Positions 1 to 9,685 of a DNA stretch of 64,000 nucleotides are shown in pieces. Source of the stretch: Acidobacteriota bacterium. GTDB lineage: Bacteria > Acidobacteriota > Terriglobia > Terriglobales > Acidobacteriaceae. The notes under the pieces were generated by a model. The model saw only the letters and a list, made by a program, of their open reading frames with translations, did no database searches and was not told the origin of the DNA. The stretch spans positions 1-64,000 of the forward strand of contig JAJYVF010000010.1 in the NCBI GenBank assembly GCA_021792135.1, read 5' to 3'. The first letter of the stretch is position 1, and every line of letters starts with the position of its first letter. The translations under genes were made by a program, and so were the position numbers.

Positions 1-183
1 CGCCCTTCTTCGGCTCCAACTACGCTTCGACAACGCAGTTATGCCATGAAAAGACGGCCTTTCCAATCACTTTTCTCGATCCCACTCACCGCTCTCGACA
101 ACTTGCCTGTGAGAAATGCGGGCTAAAGTCGTGCCCTTTCAAAACGCGCCTTTTGCCACACAGGCTGCTATGGCTCCGCAGTC

Positions 184-2946
184 TCACGCCTGCGAATGCG
201 GCCGCGGAGCCGGCTCGTCTCTCCGGTAGACGGCGAAATACGGCTGACTGGAAAGCGTGGAATTGAACCCGGGGTACAGCCAGGCGGTGTCTCGGTCGCG
301 GCGAAATTCGAAGTAATACTGCAGCGGGAAGGGCGAAAACGTGTAATCGCCCGGGATAGAAAACGAATATTCGTTGTTGCTGCTCCGCATTTCGGCTGCA
401 CGCCAGCGCTCTGCCTGATCCACATGCCGGTACCACAGCCGCGCACCGTCCGGCTTGTCCTGCACGGCCACGGCGGGCAGCGCCAGGGTTAGCGTAAGCG
501 CCTCTCCTGGCCTGAATTGCCGTGGCGGGCTGTGCCTGCAGGCCACAGCGGGCCGGGACGGCCTTCCTGTCGCGGCGCGGATCGCACCGGCGGTATCGTT
601 CCCGGCAGCCCGTGCGGACTGGGGAGACTGCACGAGCTGCCGCATCGCCGCAAGGTCCACGTCGATGCCGGCAAGGCGGTCCAGCCAGTGACCCCGGCGC
701 TGCAGGATGTCGCCGTAGGTGATGTCCAGCCGATAGACCTGCGCGGCGCGCCGGGCCATCTGGTCCCACGCGTCGCGCGCCTTCCGGTAGCGCGCCAGCG
801 CGATCTGCCCCGCGCCGGCGTCGCCCGTCTGCTGGCAGATCGCATACAGTACGCCGCTGCGCAGCTTGTGCGCGAAGAATTTCCCGAGCCCGATCTCGAT
901 CAGGATGTCTTCCTCGATCCTGCGAAACTCCGGCGAACTTCTCCCTGTCACTGTCGCGCACGCCGCACTCAGCTCGCTCTGCGCTGTCGCCGTCATATCC
1001 TCCAGCCACTGCGCCACCTCAATGGGCGAGTACTTCGCGTTGGCCCGCTGCGCCAGCAGGTCGTCAGCATGCTCGACGACTGTTGAAAACAATTGCGGGT
1101 CGAGCGGGCTTACCGTTCCAAAGCACTCTGGCCTGGGAGTATCGCTGTAGGGAGAGGGCTCGCTTCCCGGCACGATGGGCATGTTGTCGTACAGTTCCGG
1201 CCAGTAAGCGTGATTCGATGCCGAAGAGAGATGCGCGGAGGTGAGAAGCGGAAGCACCCGGCTGGCCTGGGCCATCGCGCTTTCGACCGCCGGAGAGCCC
1301 TGCCCAAAGCTCCGCTCGAGAAAACGTCGCAGGCTCACCGGCTCAGCCTCCGGCGCGTAGAGCCTGCGCCCCCACAGCCGGTAAGACGCCTCGAACTTCC
1401 TCCAGTCCTTCTCCGGGTTCAGAGACAGGTCCCCATACGCGCAGCGTCCTCCCGGCAGGCCCGTTCCTTCGCGTCCCTTGAAGGTAAGCGGCTCGCAGAT
1501 ATCCAGACCCACCGCGCCGCAGAAATGCGAGGTACGCCCATAGGCTGCCGCCATCTCCGGATCGCAGGAGAGCAGGTGCCGCTGGGTCCCCGGCCAGAGA
1601 CGAAACATCAGGTCATACCGGCGCCCCTGGCGCAGATAATCCGCGTAGCCGTAACGCGTGAACAATCGCGCGCCGCCGCTGACGCTGAACGGTCCGCCGC
1701 CCTCGTGATGCGGTTTGGGAATCTCCAGCGCCCGAATATCCGCCTGCTGGTAGCCGAGGCTCTGATGTTCGGCGGAATATTTCGCGCTCAGTTTGACCGG
1801 CATTCCCGTGGCGACGGCCAGATCGATCATGGTCTCGTTCACGCCCTTGGCGTGCATGTCGATCTCGACCCTGCGCCCGCATCCGGTAACCGCCTCAAAC
1901 AGCGTCCTCCAGAAGGAGTAGCTGCCTTCCGGAATCCCGCTCTCTCCGTGAACCCGGAGCGTCAGGCCCTGAATCTGCGGGCACTCCCGCAGCAGGATCG
2001 CCAGCGCATCGCGGCAGTAGGGGGCGTGCGTCTCCGGCGTCAGCCCCTCGATGCGGTGATACGCATCAGGGCTGTCGGTCCACTGATACGCATGTGTCCA
2101 GATGCCGAGTTGAAACTCCAGCCCTCGCCTTCCCGTCTCGGCCGCGATGAAGCGCAGCATCTTCAGGTTGCGATCGCGCTCCTCGGCGCTCAGGGGCTCC
2201 GGTGTGGCCAGCCGCGTCCCGTCCGCTGCAGCCAGCCGCATGACGCGCACGTTGGGGAACTCGGGAACCTCCACCAGATACGGATAGAGAAAGTGAAAAT
2301 AGTCCCCGGTGACGCCGCGTGGAAAATCGTAGCCAAGGCCGAAACCGAGATTGAAGCGATTGAAGCGGCTCGCCACCAGGCAGTCGAGATATTCGGGCCA
2401 GAAATCCCGATCGTAATACCAGGGCTTGTCTTCCACTTCGCTGCAGAAGTACCGGCCCATGCTGCGGATGGGGTTCGCGGGTTCTTCCACCGCAGATTGG
2501 GTTTCGTGCAGAGCGGCCATCGGATCCTGGCTGAAATGCACCCGCTCCATCAGTTCGAGCAGCCCATAGACAAGACCCCGTTCGCCGCCTCCGGCCACAA
2601 GAACCGCTGGCGCATTCGCCATGCGTCCCGGTGTCAGACGCAGGCTTTCCTCACCGGCCACCGGCACGCGCGGCCCCGGAAAGGTTGCGGCCAGCGGCGA
2701 GCCCGGTCCGGCTCCCACAATGCAGAACTGCGTGCCCGCAGCCTGCTCGGCGGTGGCAACGATCGCGCAGGAAACATCTCTGGCAGCCAGGGCCTGCTGC
2801 ACCTGTTGCGCGGCCCACCGGGCCGGACCGGCGGTCTCGTTCAGGACAATGGAAACCTGCGCGGGGCTCGAAGCCCACGCGCTCGACGAGAGGCCATAAG
2901 CCGCCGCTGCTCCCGCCAACCTCAGAAAATCCCTGCGCGGTATCAC
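184..2946 (-). CDS. Tat-exported glycosidase-like protein (alpha-glucuronidase-type N-terminus)
   Basis: The 920-residue product starts with a twin-arginine signal (RRDFLRLAG near residue 4, then an Ala-rich hydrophobic stretch ending in AWA), so it is probably exported folded. Residues ~30-130 look like the small alpha/beta domain that precedes the catalytic barrel in GH67/GH20-type enzymes (paired substrate-like motifs, VLVAGGGERGLVYGLLELME). The centre (~160-560) is rich in Trp, Tyr, His and acidic residues (for example LTLRVHGESGIPEG, DMHAKGVNE), as expected for a TIM-barrel glycosidase. The C-terminal ~100 residues look like a beta-sandwich (FSIPGDYTFSPFPLQYYFEF). The exact family and substrate cannot be given from sequence reading. 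It sits beside other polysaccharide genes, which supports a glycan-degrading role. It is transcribed away from the window start; no downstream partner is visible. Confidence 0.7.
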   Translation of the reverse strand: MIPRRDFLRLAGAAAAYGLSSSAWASSPAQVSIVLNETAGPARWAAQQVQQALAARDVSCAIVATAEQAAGTQFCIVGAGPGSPLAATFPGPRVPVAGEESLRLTPGRMANAPAVLVAGGGERGLVYGLLELMERVHFSQDPMAALHETQSAVEEPANPIRSMGRYFCSEVEDKPWYYDRDFWPEYLDCLVASRFNRFNLGFGLGYDFPRGVTGDYFHFLYPYLVEVPEFPNVRVMRLAAADGTRLATPEPLSAEERDRNLKMLRFIAAETGRRGLEFQLGIWTHAYQWTDSPDAYHRIEGLTPETHAPYCRDALAILLRECPQIQGLTLRVHGESGIPEGSYSFWRTLFEAVTGCGRRVEIDMHAKGVNETMIDLAVATGMPVKLSAKYSAEHQSLGYQQADIRALEIPKPHHEGGGPFSVSGGARLFTRYGYADYLRQGRRYDLMFRLWPGTQRHLLSCDPEMAAAYGRTSHFCGAVGLDICEPLTFKGREGTGLPGGRCAYGDLSLNPEKDWRKFEASYRLWGRRLYAPEAEPVSLRRFLERSFGQGSPAVESAMAQASRVLPLLTSAHLSSASNHAYWPELYDNMPIVPGSEPSPYSDTPRPECFGTVSPLDPQLFSTVVEHADDLLAQRANAKYSPIEVAQWLEDMTATAQSELSAACATVTGRSSPEFRRIEEDILIEIGLGKFFAHKLRSGVLYAICQQTGDAGAGQIALARYRKARDAWDQMARRAAQVYRLDITYGDILQRRGHWLDRLAGIDVDLAAMRQLVQSPQSARAAGNDTAGAIRAATGRPSRPAVACRHSPPRQFRPGEALTLTLALPAVAVQDKPDGARLWYRHVDQAERWRAAEMRSSNNEYSFSIPGDYTFSPFPLQYYFEFRRDRDTAWLYPGFNSTLSSQPYFAVYRRDEPAPRPHSQA

Positions 2947-3168
2947 GCTGCCACTCCCGAAATGTTGCCGGCAGGTAAGCCCGCCCGGACCAGGGCCACG
3001 CGATGTTCGCGGGGCAACACATCGAAAGATGATATCGTCCTTTCCGTCCTGGCGCTTCCGCGCATGGTTTCGTTCCCGGCGAGCGTGGACCGCCAGAAGT
3101 GCAGGGCCACCATGAAGGGCGTGAAACCCTGAATGGATCCCGGCCCTCCGTCTATTTGATGGTGCTGT

Positions 3169-4620
3169 TCACTGGCACCCGGTGAATGCCATCGTTTGCG
3201 TGACCGACACATTCGTGAACGGTCCCGAGCCGGACAGCGCGATCGCCGGACTGGTGGTTATATCCGTGGTGGTGCAGGTTGTTGACTGGCCACCAACTGC
3301 ATAGCTGGCCAGCGAAGTTGTGGTGCTGGCTGGAGCCGGCGTCGTGCCGCTCGAACTCCATGCGCCGATGTATGCGCTGCCCGAAGCAACGGGAAGCGTG
3401 TAGCTGGCGCAATCGGTACCGGGCGGGCACGAGACCGCAGCCGTGGAAGCCGCGGTCGTTATCATTTGCGTGCTGTTGAAGTACGGACTGGTCGCGGGCT
3501 GCTGAGGAATCGTGTATACCTTCGAATTCACGGTTTCGAGCACACTGAGGCTGATCACCGCTGAGACAGCGGCCGAACTGCCTGCCGAGGTGATCTGGCC
3601 GTTCAGATTGGCAGAGGAAAGCTTCGACTGAGACGCCGGTGGAGGATTCAGAGGTACGCTCCCGGTTGTGCTGCCTGTCATCACGCCGGTAATGATGGTG
3701 GGCATATAGAGCGCTCCATCCGGACTGCCGCTTCCCACGATCACGACATCGTAGGTTCCCGCTGGCAGCGGGCAGAACACAAATGATCCGTCGCTGCCGG
3801 CCTGTGTGGACATCACCACGCGATCCACACCATTTGCATCCGGTTGTTCGAGCGAAACAAAGACGTTGCCGTCCACTGCCTTGCCTGTCGACGCATCCAG
3901 TACCGTGCCATTAATGGAACTCGATATAGTGTTGACTTCACCCGCGTGCAGAACAGGCTTGAGTAAATAGTTTCCGTTCCCCTGGTCCACAATTGACTCG
4001 CAGGTGCTGAAGTCGATATTCAGATCCTCCGTCTGCCCGTCGGTGATGGAGAAGGCACCGGACGCAATCTGTCCGGAGGGAATCTTGATGCCGGTCTTGT
4101 CTTCGCCGGCGAGTTGCAGCGTGTGAACGCTGCCATCCGACGAAAGGACAACGCAGTTCGCCGCATTGCCGCAGGGGTTGTTGCTGATATTCGAAGCCGC
4201 GCTGGTGGCCAGCATGAGTCGCAGTTGCTGGTAACTGCCGGCCTGCAGCTCTGTGGCGTCGCCGAGAGTCGCCAGGAAGCATTGATTGCTTGCCTGGCCC
4301 AGCAGATCAATCTGCTTCGGAGCACTTGAAAGGTTGGGTGTCAGATCCACCCAGCCGCTCCCCATTGCGCTGCCCGCCGCACTGGTACTCGCCTGCACAT
4401 CGGTGATTGTGACCCACACATGGGAAAAGGGACCGTTCGGGGCCGCGCATGTGGCCGGGTCGCTGAGCATGACATTGACTGTAGATGTACCCGAGGCCGT
4501 TCCTGCAACGCTGTTGCTGCTGCAAGCGACCACGATTGCGGATGCGATCAGCAATCCGCCGAGTACAAATACCGGCACCCAGGTGCCGATCCGAAAATGC
4601 GTCCTGCCTGAATTTGTCAT
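3169..4620 (-). CDS. DUF4382 domain-containing lipoprotein
   Basis: The 483-residue product has a basic N-terminus, a hydrophobic segment and a lipobox (VVAC, Cys33), so it should be a lipid-anchored envelope protein. Residues ~45-190 match the DUF4382 pattern (VNVMLSDPATC, HVWVTITDVQ, QIDLLG, ELQAGSYQQLRLML). Residues ~215-300 resemble a carboxypeptidase-regulatory-like beta-sandwich (INGTVLDASTGKAVDGNVFV). The rest is Ser/Thr/Ala-rich and low in charge, typical of surface-exposed acidobacterial proteins. Function is unknown. It diverges from the DUF5107-TPR gene, sharing a 375-base intergenic region with a TA-rich palindrome. Confidence 0.8.
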   Translation of the reverse strand: MTNSGRTHFRIGTWVPVFVLGGLLIASAIVVACSSNSVAGTASGTSTVNVMLSDPATCAAPNGPFSHVWVTITDVQASTSAAGSAMGSGWVDLTPNLSSAPKQIDLLGQASNQCFLATLGDATELQAGSYQQLRLMLATSAASNISNNPCGNAANCVVLSSDGSVHTLQLAGEDKTGIKIPSGQIASGAFSITDGQTEDLNIDFSTCESIVDQGNGNYLLKPVLHAGEVNTISSSINGTVLDASTGKAVDGNVFVSLEQPDANGVDRVVMSTQAGSDGSFVFCPLPAGTYDVVIVGSGSPDGALYMPTIITGVMTGSTTGSVPLNPPPASQSKLSSANLNGQITSAGSSAAVSAVISLSVLETVNSKVYTIPQQPATSPYFNSTQMITTAASTAAVSCPPGTDCASYTLPVASGSAYIGAWSSSGTTPAPASTTTSLASYAVGGQSTTCTTTDITTSPAIALSGSGPFTNVSVTQTMAFTGCQ

Positions 4621-4995
4621 CGAAACTTTCCCTCTGCTTTTCTAACACCAGATTGCTCCCAGATACTCGTACAGGGTTGCAGATGGCGAGAGTAGGCGGG
4701 TGTTATTACTGTAGTAATAGGCGATAGCGGCAACGAGATCAGACGCCGCCGGGCATTCTGGACGGATTTCGGACGAACGAGCGCGCTTCAATCTACCCCT
4801 GTGAGCCCGTTTTCAGGAAGATGCCGCCTCACTCGCTCGTGCCGGAGCTTCTGGCTACAATGATGCCTGCGGTGATCCAGGACGGGAAGGCGAAGACAAC
4901 CGGAGGCCCGCTGGCCGCCATGGACGCCGGCCCTGAACCTTACTATCTGCGCCAGGGGAGATGGTCCTGGCAACGACTGTCCACGGAGACTTTCT
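4621..4995. other. Divergent intergenic region
   Basis: This 375-base stretch separates the minus-strand DUF4382 gene and the plus-strand DUF5107-TPR gene, so it should contain both promoters. A perfect AT-rich inverted repeat at 4704-4719 stands out in otherwise GC-rich DNA. A GGAG Shine-Dalgarno-like sequence lies about 9 bases before the GTG start at 4996. Short open frames here show no protein-like features. Confidence 0.5.
4704..4719. promoter_or_regulatory. AT-rich palindrome, candidate operator
   Basis: TATTAC and GTAATA form a perfect 6-bp inverted repeat around TGTA. It is about 85 bases upstream of the DUF4382 start and 277 bases upstream of the DUF5107 gene. Position and symmetry suggest a binding site for a dimeric regulator; no regulator can be assigned. 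Confidence 0.3.
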
Positions 4996-7900
4996 GTGAG
5001 CCGGAATTCCGCTCCTGCCGTTCGCGCCTGGGAAGAAACCGTCACCCTTCCCACCTATCCCGTACAGCCCGCCGATCCCAACCCCATGTTCCTGGAGAAG
5101 CGCGTTTACCAGGGCAGCAGCGGCAAGGTCTATCCCAACCCCTTCATCGATCGGGTCTCGCTGGAGAAAGTCGACCGCCCTTACCGCGCCATCTTCGTCG
5201 AGAACGAATGGCTGCAGATCATGATCCTGCCGGAAATCGGGGGACGCATACACGCTGCCTGCGACAAGACCAACGGCTACGACTTCTTCTATCGCCAGCA
5301 TGTCATCAAGCCCGCTCTGGTGGGACTGCTCGGCCCCTGGATTTCCGGCGGGGTCGAGTTCAACTGGCCGCAGCATCACCGTCCCTCGACCTTCATGCCG
5401 GTGCATGCCTCCATCGAATACGGGGCGGACGGCAGTGCCACCGTCTGGCTGAGCGAGCACGACCCCATGAACCGCATGAAGGGCATGGTGGGTATTCGCC
5501 TCTGCCCCGACAAATCCATCGTCGAGGCCAGGCTGCGTCTTTCCAACCGCACCCCTTTCACGCAGACCTTTCTCTGGTGGGCCAATGTCGCGGTCCGCGT
5601 TCACGATCAGTACCAGGCCTTCTTTCCACCCGATGTAACCTTCGTTGCCGATCATGCCCGCCGCGCCATCTCGCGCTTCCCGGTCGCGCGCAATCTCTAC
5701 TACGGCGTCGATTACAGCTCCGGGGTGGATATCTCCTGGTACCGCAACATCCCGGTGCCGACCTCGTATATGGTCACGCGCTCGAAGTACGACTTCTTCG
5801 GCGGATACGACCACGCCCGCCGCGCCGGATTCGTCCATGTTGCCAACCACCATCTGGCGCCCGGCAAGAAACTGTGGACCTGGGGCAATGCCGAATTCGG
5901 TTACGCCTGGGATCGCAATCTCACCGATGAAGACGGGCCTTATGTCGAGCTGATGGCCGGCGTCTTCACCGACAATCAGCCGGATTTCTCCTGGCTGCAC
6001 CCATACGAAACCCGCACCGCGCGTCAGATCTGGTATCCCATCCAGGAGATCGGGCCTGCCGTGTGCGCGAACCAACACGCGGCGCTGAGCCTCACCCGCG
6101 ACCAGGCATCGCTCCTGATCGGCCTCTGCTCACCGGAGAACCGCCAGGGCTGCCGCATCACGATCCAGGCCGGTGACCGAATCATCCTCGATCAGACGGT
6201 GGACCTTGCGCCGGGCCGTCCCTGGAAAGATCAGGCAAGCCCGGCGCCGACCGAGGAGGATCTCGAGGTTCGCCTCACGACCGCGGATGGAACGTGCCTT
6301 CTGGAATACCGGACGGAGAAGGCCGATCACGACGCTCTGGCCGAGCCCGCCCAGGAACCGCCGCCCCCCGCGGAAATTGCCTCCACCGACGAGCTGTATC
6401 TGACCGGCCTCCACCTGGAGCAATATCGCCATGCGACGCGGCTGCCCGAACCGTACTGGGAAGAAGGGCTGCGCCGCGATCCGGGAGAGGCACGGCTGAA
6501 CAACGCCATGGGCCTTGTCGCCCTGCGGCGCGGTGAGTTCGCCCGCGCGGAGGGATTTTTCCGCCGCGCCGTTGAGAGGTTGACACGGCGCAATGCCAAT
6601 CCCCGCGACGGCGAGCCCTTCTACAACCTGGGTATGGCGCTCGTGTGGCAGCGCCGTCTCGACGAGGCCTGCGCAGCCTTCTACAAATCGGCCTGGAACT
6701 ACACATGGCGGAGCGCCGCCTATTACGCCCTCGCCATGATGGCCGCCCAGCGCGGTGACTTCCCTGGCGTGCTGGCGCATACCGAAGAAAGCCTTGCCGC
6801 AGATCCCGAGAACCTTGCCGCGCGCGATCTGCGCGCATCGCTTCTGCGGCGGCTGGGGCGAACCGCGGAGGCTCGCAGCCTTACGGAAGAAACGCTGCGC
6901 CGCGATCCGCTCGACTTCCGCGCTCAGGCGGAATCCGCGCTCCTCCACGCGACCGAAGCGCAGTGGGTCGCCGCCCTTGAGGGCGATACGCAGACCGCTC
7001 TCGACATCGCCTTCGACTACGCCGGGGCTGGGCTGTACGCCGATGCCTCCCGTCTGCTGACGCTCTTCGCCGCACAGACCGGCGCAGAGTATCCGATGAT
7101 CTACTACAGCCTGGCTTCGTTTGCCGCAGCGCAGGGACAAACAGAAGAGGCAGCGAAATTGCGGCGCCGTGCCGCCGCCGCTCCGCCGCTCCACTGCTTT
7201 CCGTCGCGGCTCGAAGAGATGCTCATCCTCGAAGAGGCGATCCGGAAAGCGGCTGAGGATGCCCGAGCGCTGTATTATCTCGGAAATTTGTATTACGACC
7301 GCCGGCGCTACAGCGACGCGATTCACTGCTGGAGAAGATCCGTCGCCCTCGATCCCGGCTTCTCTATTCCGTGGCGCAATCTCGGCATCGCCGAGTTCAA
7401 CGTCAACCACGATGCCGCAGCGGCGCTTGCCTGCTACGGACGCGCCCGCGCCGCCAATCCGGCCGATGCGCGCCTGCTCTATGAATACGACCAGCTCAGA
7501 AAGCGGACGAATGTCCCGCCGGAGCAGCGCCTCGCGGACCTCCAGCAGCATGCGGATCTGCTGGAGCAGCGCGACGATCTCACCATCGAATATGTCTCGC
7601 TGCTGATTCTGACAGGAGAGGCGGAGCAGGCTCTCTCCATTCTCACCAGCCGCCGCTTCAGTCCCTGGGAGGGAGGCGAAGGCCTCGTCTCCGCCCAGTA
7701 CGTCCATGCTCATGCGCAGCTCGGCCGTGCTGCCATCGATGCCGGGAACTACGACGCCGCGGTGGAGCACTTCCGCGCCGCCCGCCGCTATCCCCACAAC
7801 CTGGGCGAAGGAAAACATCTGCTGACGCTGGAGCGGCACCTCGACTACTTCGAAGGGCTGGCTCTCGATCTTGCCGGGCACCACAGCGAAGCCCGCGCGT

Positions 7901-8301
7901 GCTGGCAGGCCGCCGCTGAACCGCTTTCCTCCTGGTCCATCCAGAACTACTACCAGGCGCTTGCGCTCCGTCACCTGGGCCGCAACCACGAAGCCGAAGT
8001 GGCCCTGCACCGCCTGATCGAACACGCCCGCCGCATAATGGAAACCGAGCCCCGCATCGATTACTTCGCCACCTCGCTGCCCAATTTCCTGCTTTTTGAA
8101 GACGACCTCGCCAGCCGCAACATCGCCGAATCGCTTCTGTCGATGGGCTTCGGCGAGCTGGGCCTCGGTAGCGTGGCAAAGGCAGAGATCCTCTTCCAGC
8201 GTATTCTTGAGATCGATTCCAGCATCCTCGAGGCGAGGGACGGACTTGCGCGCGCGGCAATCGCCGCAGGCCGGGAAGGAGCGGATGTCCGGGGGATTTA
8301 G
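4996..8301 (+). CDS. DUF5107 domain protein with C-terminal TPR repeats
   Basis: This 1101-residue protein has two parts. Residues ~1-400 match DUF5107 (ENEWLQIMILPEIGGRIHAACDKTNGYDFFY, GVEFNWPQHHRP), a carbohydrate-active-enzyme-like beta-sandwich resembling aldose-epimerase/GH domains. Residues ~470-1090 are tetratricopeptide repeats (RYSDAIHCWRRSVALDPG, ALYYLGNLYYDRR). No signal peptide is evident, so it is probably cytoplasmic. The GTG start has GGAG about 9 bases upstream. The stop overlaps the start of the sugar transporter gene (8285), which in turn overlaps the GH59 gene, so these three form a translationally coupled operon. A role in recognising or processing imported glycans is inferred from the context. 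Confidence 0.82.
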   Translation: MSRNSAPAVRAWEETVTLPTYPVQPADPNPMFLEKRVYQGSSGKVYPNPFIDRVSLEKVDRPYRAIFVENEWLQIMILPEIGGRIHAACDKTNGYDFFYRQHVIKPALVGLLGPWISGGVEFNWPQHHRPSTFMPVHASIEYGADGSATVWLSEHDPMNRMKGMVGIRLCPDKSIVEARLRLSNRTPFTQTFLWWANVAVRVHDQYQAFFPPDVTFVADHARRAISRFPVARNLYYGVDYSSGVDISWYRNIPVPTSYMVTRSKYDFFGGYDHARRAGFVHVANHHLAPGKKLWTWGNAEFGYAWDRNLTDEDGPYVELMAGVFTDNQPDFSWLHPYETRTARQIWYPIQEIGPAVCANQHAALSLTRDQASLLIGLCSPENRQGCRITIQAGDRIILDQTVDLAPGRPWKDQASPAPTEEDLEVRLTTADGTCLLEYRTEKADHDALAEPAQEPPPPAEIASTDELYLTGLHLEQYRHATRLPEPYWEEGLRRDPGEARLNNAMGLVALRRGEFARAEGFFRRAVERLTRRNANPRDGEPFYNLGMALVWQRRLDEACAAFYKSAWNYTWRSAAYYALAMMAAQRGDFPGVLAHTEESLAADPENLAARDLRASLLRRLGRTAEARSLTEETLRRDPLDFRAQAESALLHATEAQWVAALEGDTQTALDIAFDYAGAGLYADASRLLTLFAAQTGAEYPMIYYSLASFAAAQGQTEEAAKLRRRAAAAPPLHCFPSRLEEMLILEEAIRKAAEDARALYYLGNLYYDRRRYSDAIHCWRRSVALDPGFSIPWRNLGIAEFNVNHDAAAALACYGRARAANPADARLLYEYDQLRKRTNVPPEQRLADLQQHADLLEQRDDLTIEYVSLLILTGEAEQALSILTSRRFSPWEGGEGLVSAQYVHAHAQLGRAAIDAGNYDAAVEHFRAARRYPHNLGEGKHLLTLERHLDYFEGLALDLAGHHSEARACWQAAAEPLSSWSIQNYYQALALRHLGRNHEAEVALHRLIEHARRIMETEPRIDYFATSLPNFLLFEDDLASRNIAESLLSMGFGELGLGSVAKAEILFQRILEIDSSILEARDGLARAAIAAGREGADVRGI

Positions 8302-9685
8302 CACTCTGGCTGATACAGCGCCTCACACTCCGGAGCCGGCGCGGCCGCATCAGCGCTTTGCTTACGCCGTATCGGCCGTTGCCGCCGTCTCCGGCCTGCT
8401 CTTCGGCTTCGATATCGCGGTGATCAATGGCGCGATTGTGTTCCTGCGCGATCAGTTCCATCTCTCCAGCCTGGAGACGGAATTTGCCGCCAGCAGTCTC
8501 CTCTTCGGCTGTATCGCCGGCGCGGGCATCGCCGGCTGGCTGAGCGACCGCTATGGCCGCCGCCGGGTTCTCGCGCTCGCCGCTCTTCTCTTCGCGGCCT
8601 CGTCGATCGGCGCCGCCCTGCCCCGAACCTTCATTGAGTTCGGCATCGCCCGTTTCGTCGGCGGCATCGCTATCGGCGTTGCTTCCATGCTGGCGCCGCT
8701 CTACATTGCGGAAGTCTCCCCGGCGCGCATTCGCGGCCGCCTCGTCTCCTTCAATCAGATGGCGATCGTTACCGGCATCCTCATCGCTTACCTCATCAAC
8801 TGGGCCCTGTCGTTTCTGGGCTCCTCCGGCTGGCGCTGGATGTTCGCCGTGGCTGTGGTTCCTTCGCTCGGATTCTTCCTGGGACTGCTGTTCGTTCCCG
8901 AGAGCCCGCGCTGGCTCGTCGAGCAGGAGCGCGACGACGATGCTCTCGCGGTTCTCTCCCGGGTCGAAGGCCCGGGGGTCGCCCCCGGCCTGCTCCGCGA
9001 CATCCGCGAATCGGTCCTGCGCGAAGCGGGCAGCTTCCGTGATCTGCTGGCCCCGGCGCTGCGCCGCCCCATGTTCCTCACGGTCGCGCTCGCCATCCTG
9101 TCGCAGATCACCGGCATCAACACCGTGCTCTTCTACGGATCGGTGATCTGGGAGCAGCAGCTCGGCGGCCACAGCTATTCGCATGCTATCGGCGCCAACG
9201 TGACGATCGGGCTGATGAATTTTCTCGCGACCATCGTTGCCCTCTGGCTCATCGACCGCAACGGCCGCCGGCCCCTGCTGATGTTCTCGAGTGGCTGCAT
9301 GGCCCTCTGCCAGCTGCTTCTTGGAATCGCGTTTCTGCTGCAGCCACCGCCCGCGGTTCTGGTCCTCAGCTGCATGCTGCTGTGCGTTGCTGCCTTTGCC
9401 GTGGGCCTCGGCCCTGCCACCTGGGTGCTGATGGCCGAGCTGTTTCCTACGCGCGTACGCGGGCGCGCCATGTCGGTCGCCAACATGGCGCTGTGGATCG
9501 CCTGCTTTGCCCTCACCGCTACATTTCTTTCCCTCGCCCAGGCCATCACCATCACCGGAGCCTTCTGCGTTTACAGCGCCATGTGCGTGCTGACCTTCCT
9601 GCTCGTCTGGCGCATGGCCCCGGAGACCAAAGGCCGGACGCTCGAGGAAATCGAGACTTCATGGCTGTCCGGAAGAGCCCAATGA
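8285..9685 (+). CDS. Sugar porter family MFS transporter
   Basis: The product is 466 residues with about 12 membrane segments and the full sugar-porter signature set: LLFGFDIAVINGA in helix 1, DRYGRRR after helix 2, PLYIAEVSPARIRGRL, PESPRWLVEQ before the central loop, LFPTRVRGRA and the terminal PETKGRTLEEIE. It should import a monosaccharide or similar polyol by proton symport across the inner membrane. The ATG at 8285 lies inside the end of the upstream gene (17-base overlap) and was preferred over a start 189 bases earlier, which would add sequence unrelated to the family. Its TGA overlaps the next ATG (ATGA). Confidence 0.92.
   Translation: MSGGFSTLADTAPHTPEPARPHQRFAYAVSAVAAVSGLLFGFDIAVINGAIVFLRDQFHLSSLETEFAASSLLFGCIAGAGIAGWLSDRYGRRRVLALAALLFAASSIGAALPRTFIEFGIARFVGGIAIGVASMLAPLYIAEVSPARIRGRLVSFNQMAIVTGILIAYLINWALSFLGSSGWRWMFAVAVVPSLGFFLGLLFVPESPRWLVEQERDDDALAVLSRVEGPGVAPGLLRDIRESVLREAGSFRDLLAPALRRPMFLTVALAILSQITGINTVLFYGSVIWEQQLGGHSYSHAIGANVTIGLMNFLATIVALWLIDRNGRRPLLMFSSGCMALCQLLLGIAFLLQPPPAVLVLSCMLLCVAAFAVGLGPATWVLMAELFPTRVRGRAMSVANMALWIACFALTATFLSLAQAITITGAFCVYSAMCVLTFLLVWRMAPETKGRTLEEIETSWLSGRAQ

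Noticed and set aside
1093-3132. 679-codon plus-strand frame opposite the Tat glycosidase-like gene
   Set aside because: It is a GC-driven shadow: Arg/Pro/Ala-rich, no domain, no ribosome-binding site, and it lies wholly over a gene with clear signals.
6130-8304. 724-codon minus-strand frame opposite the DUF5107-TPR gene
   Set aside because: No domain or signal; the plus strand has convincing DUF5107 and TPR motifs.
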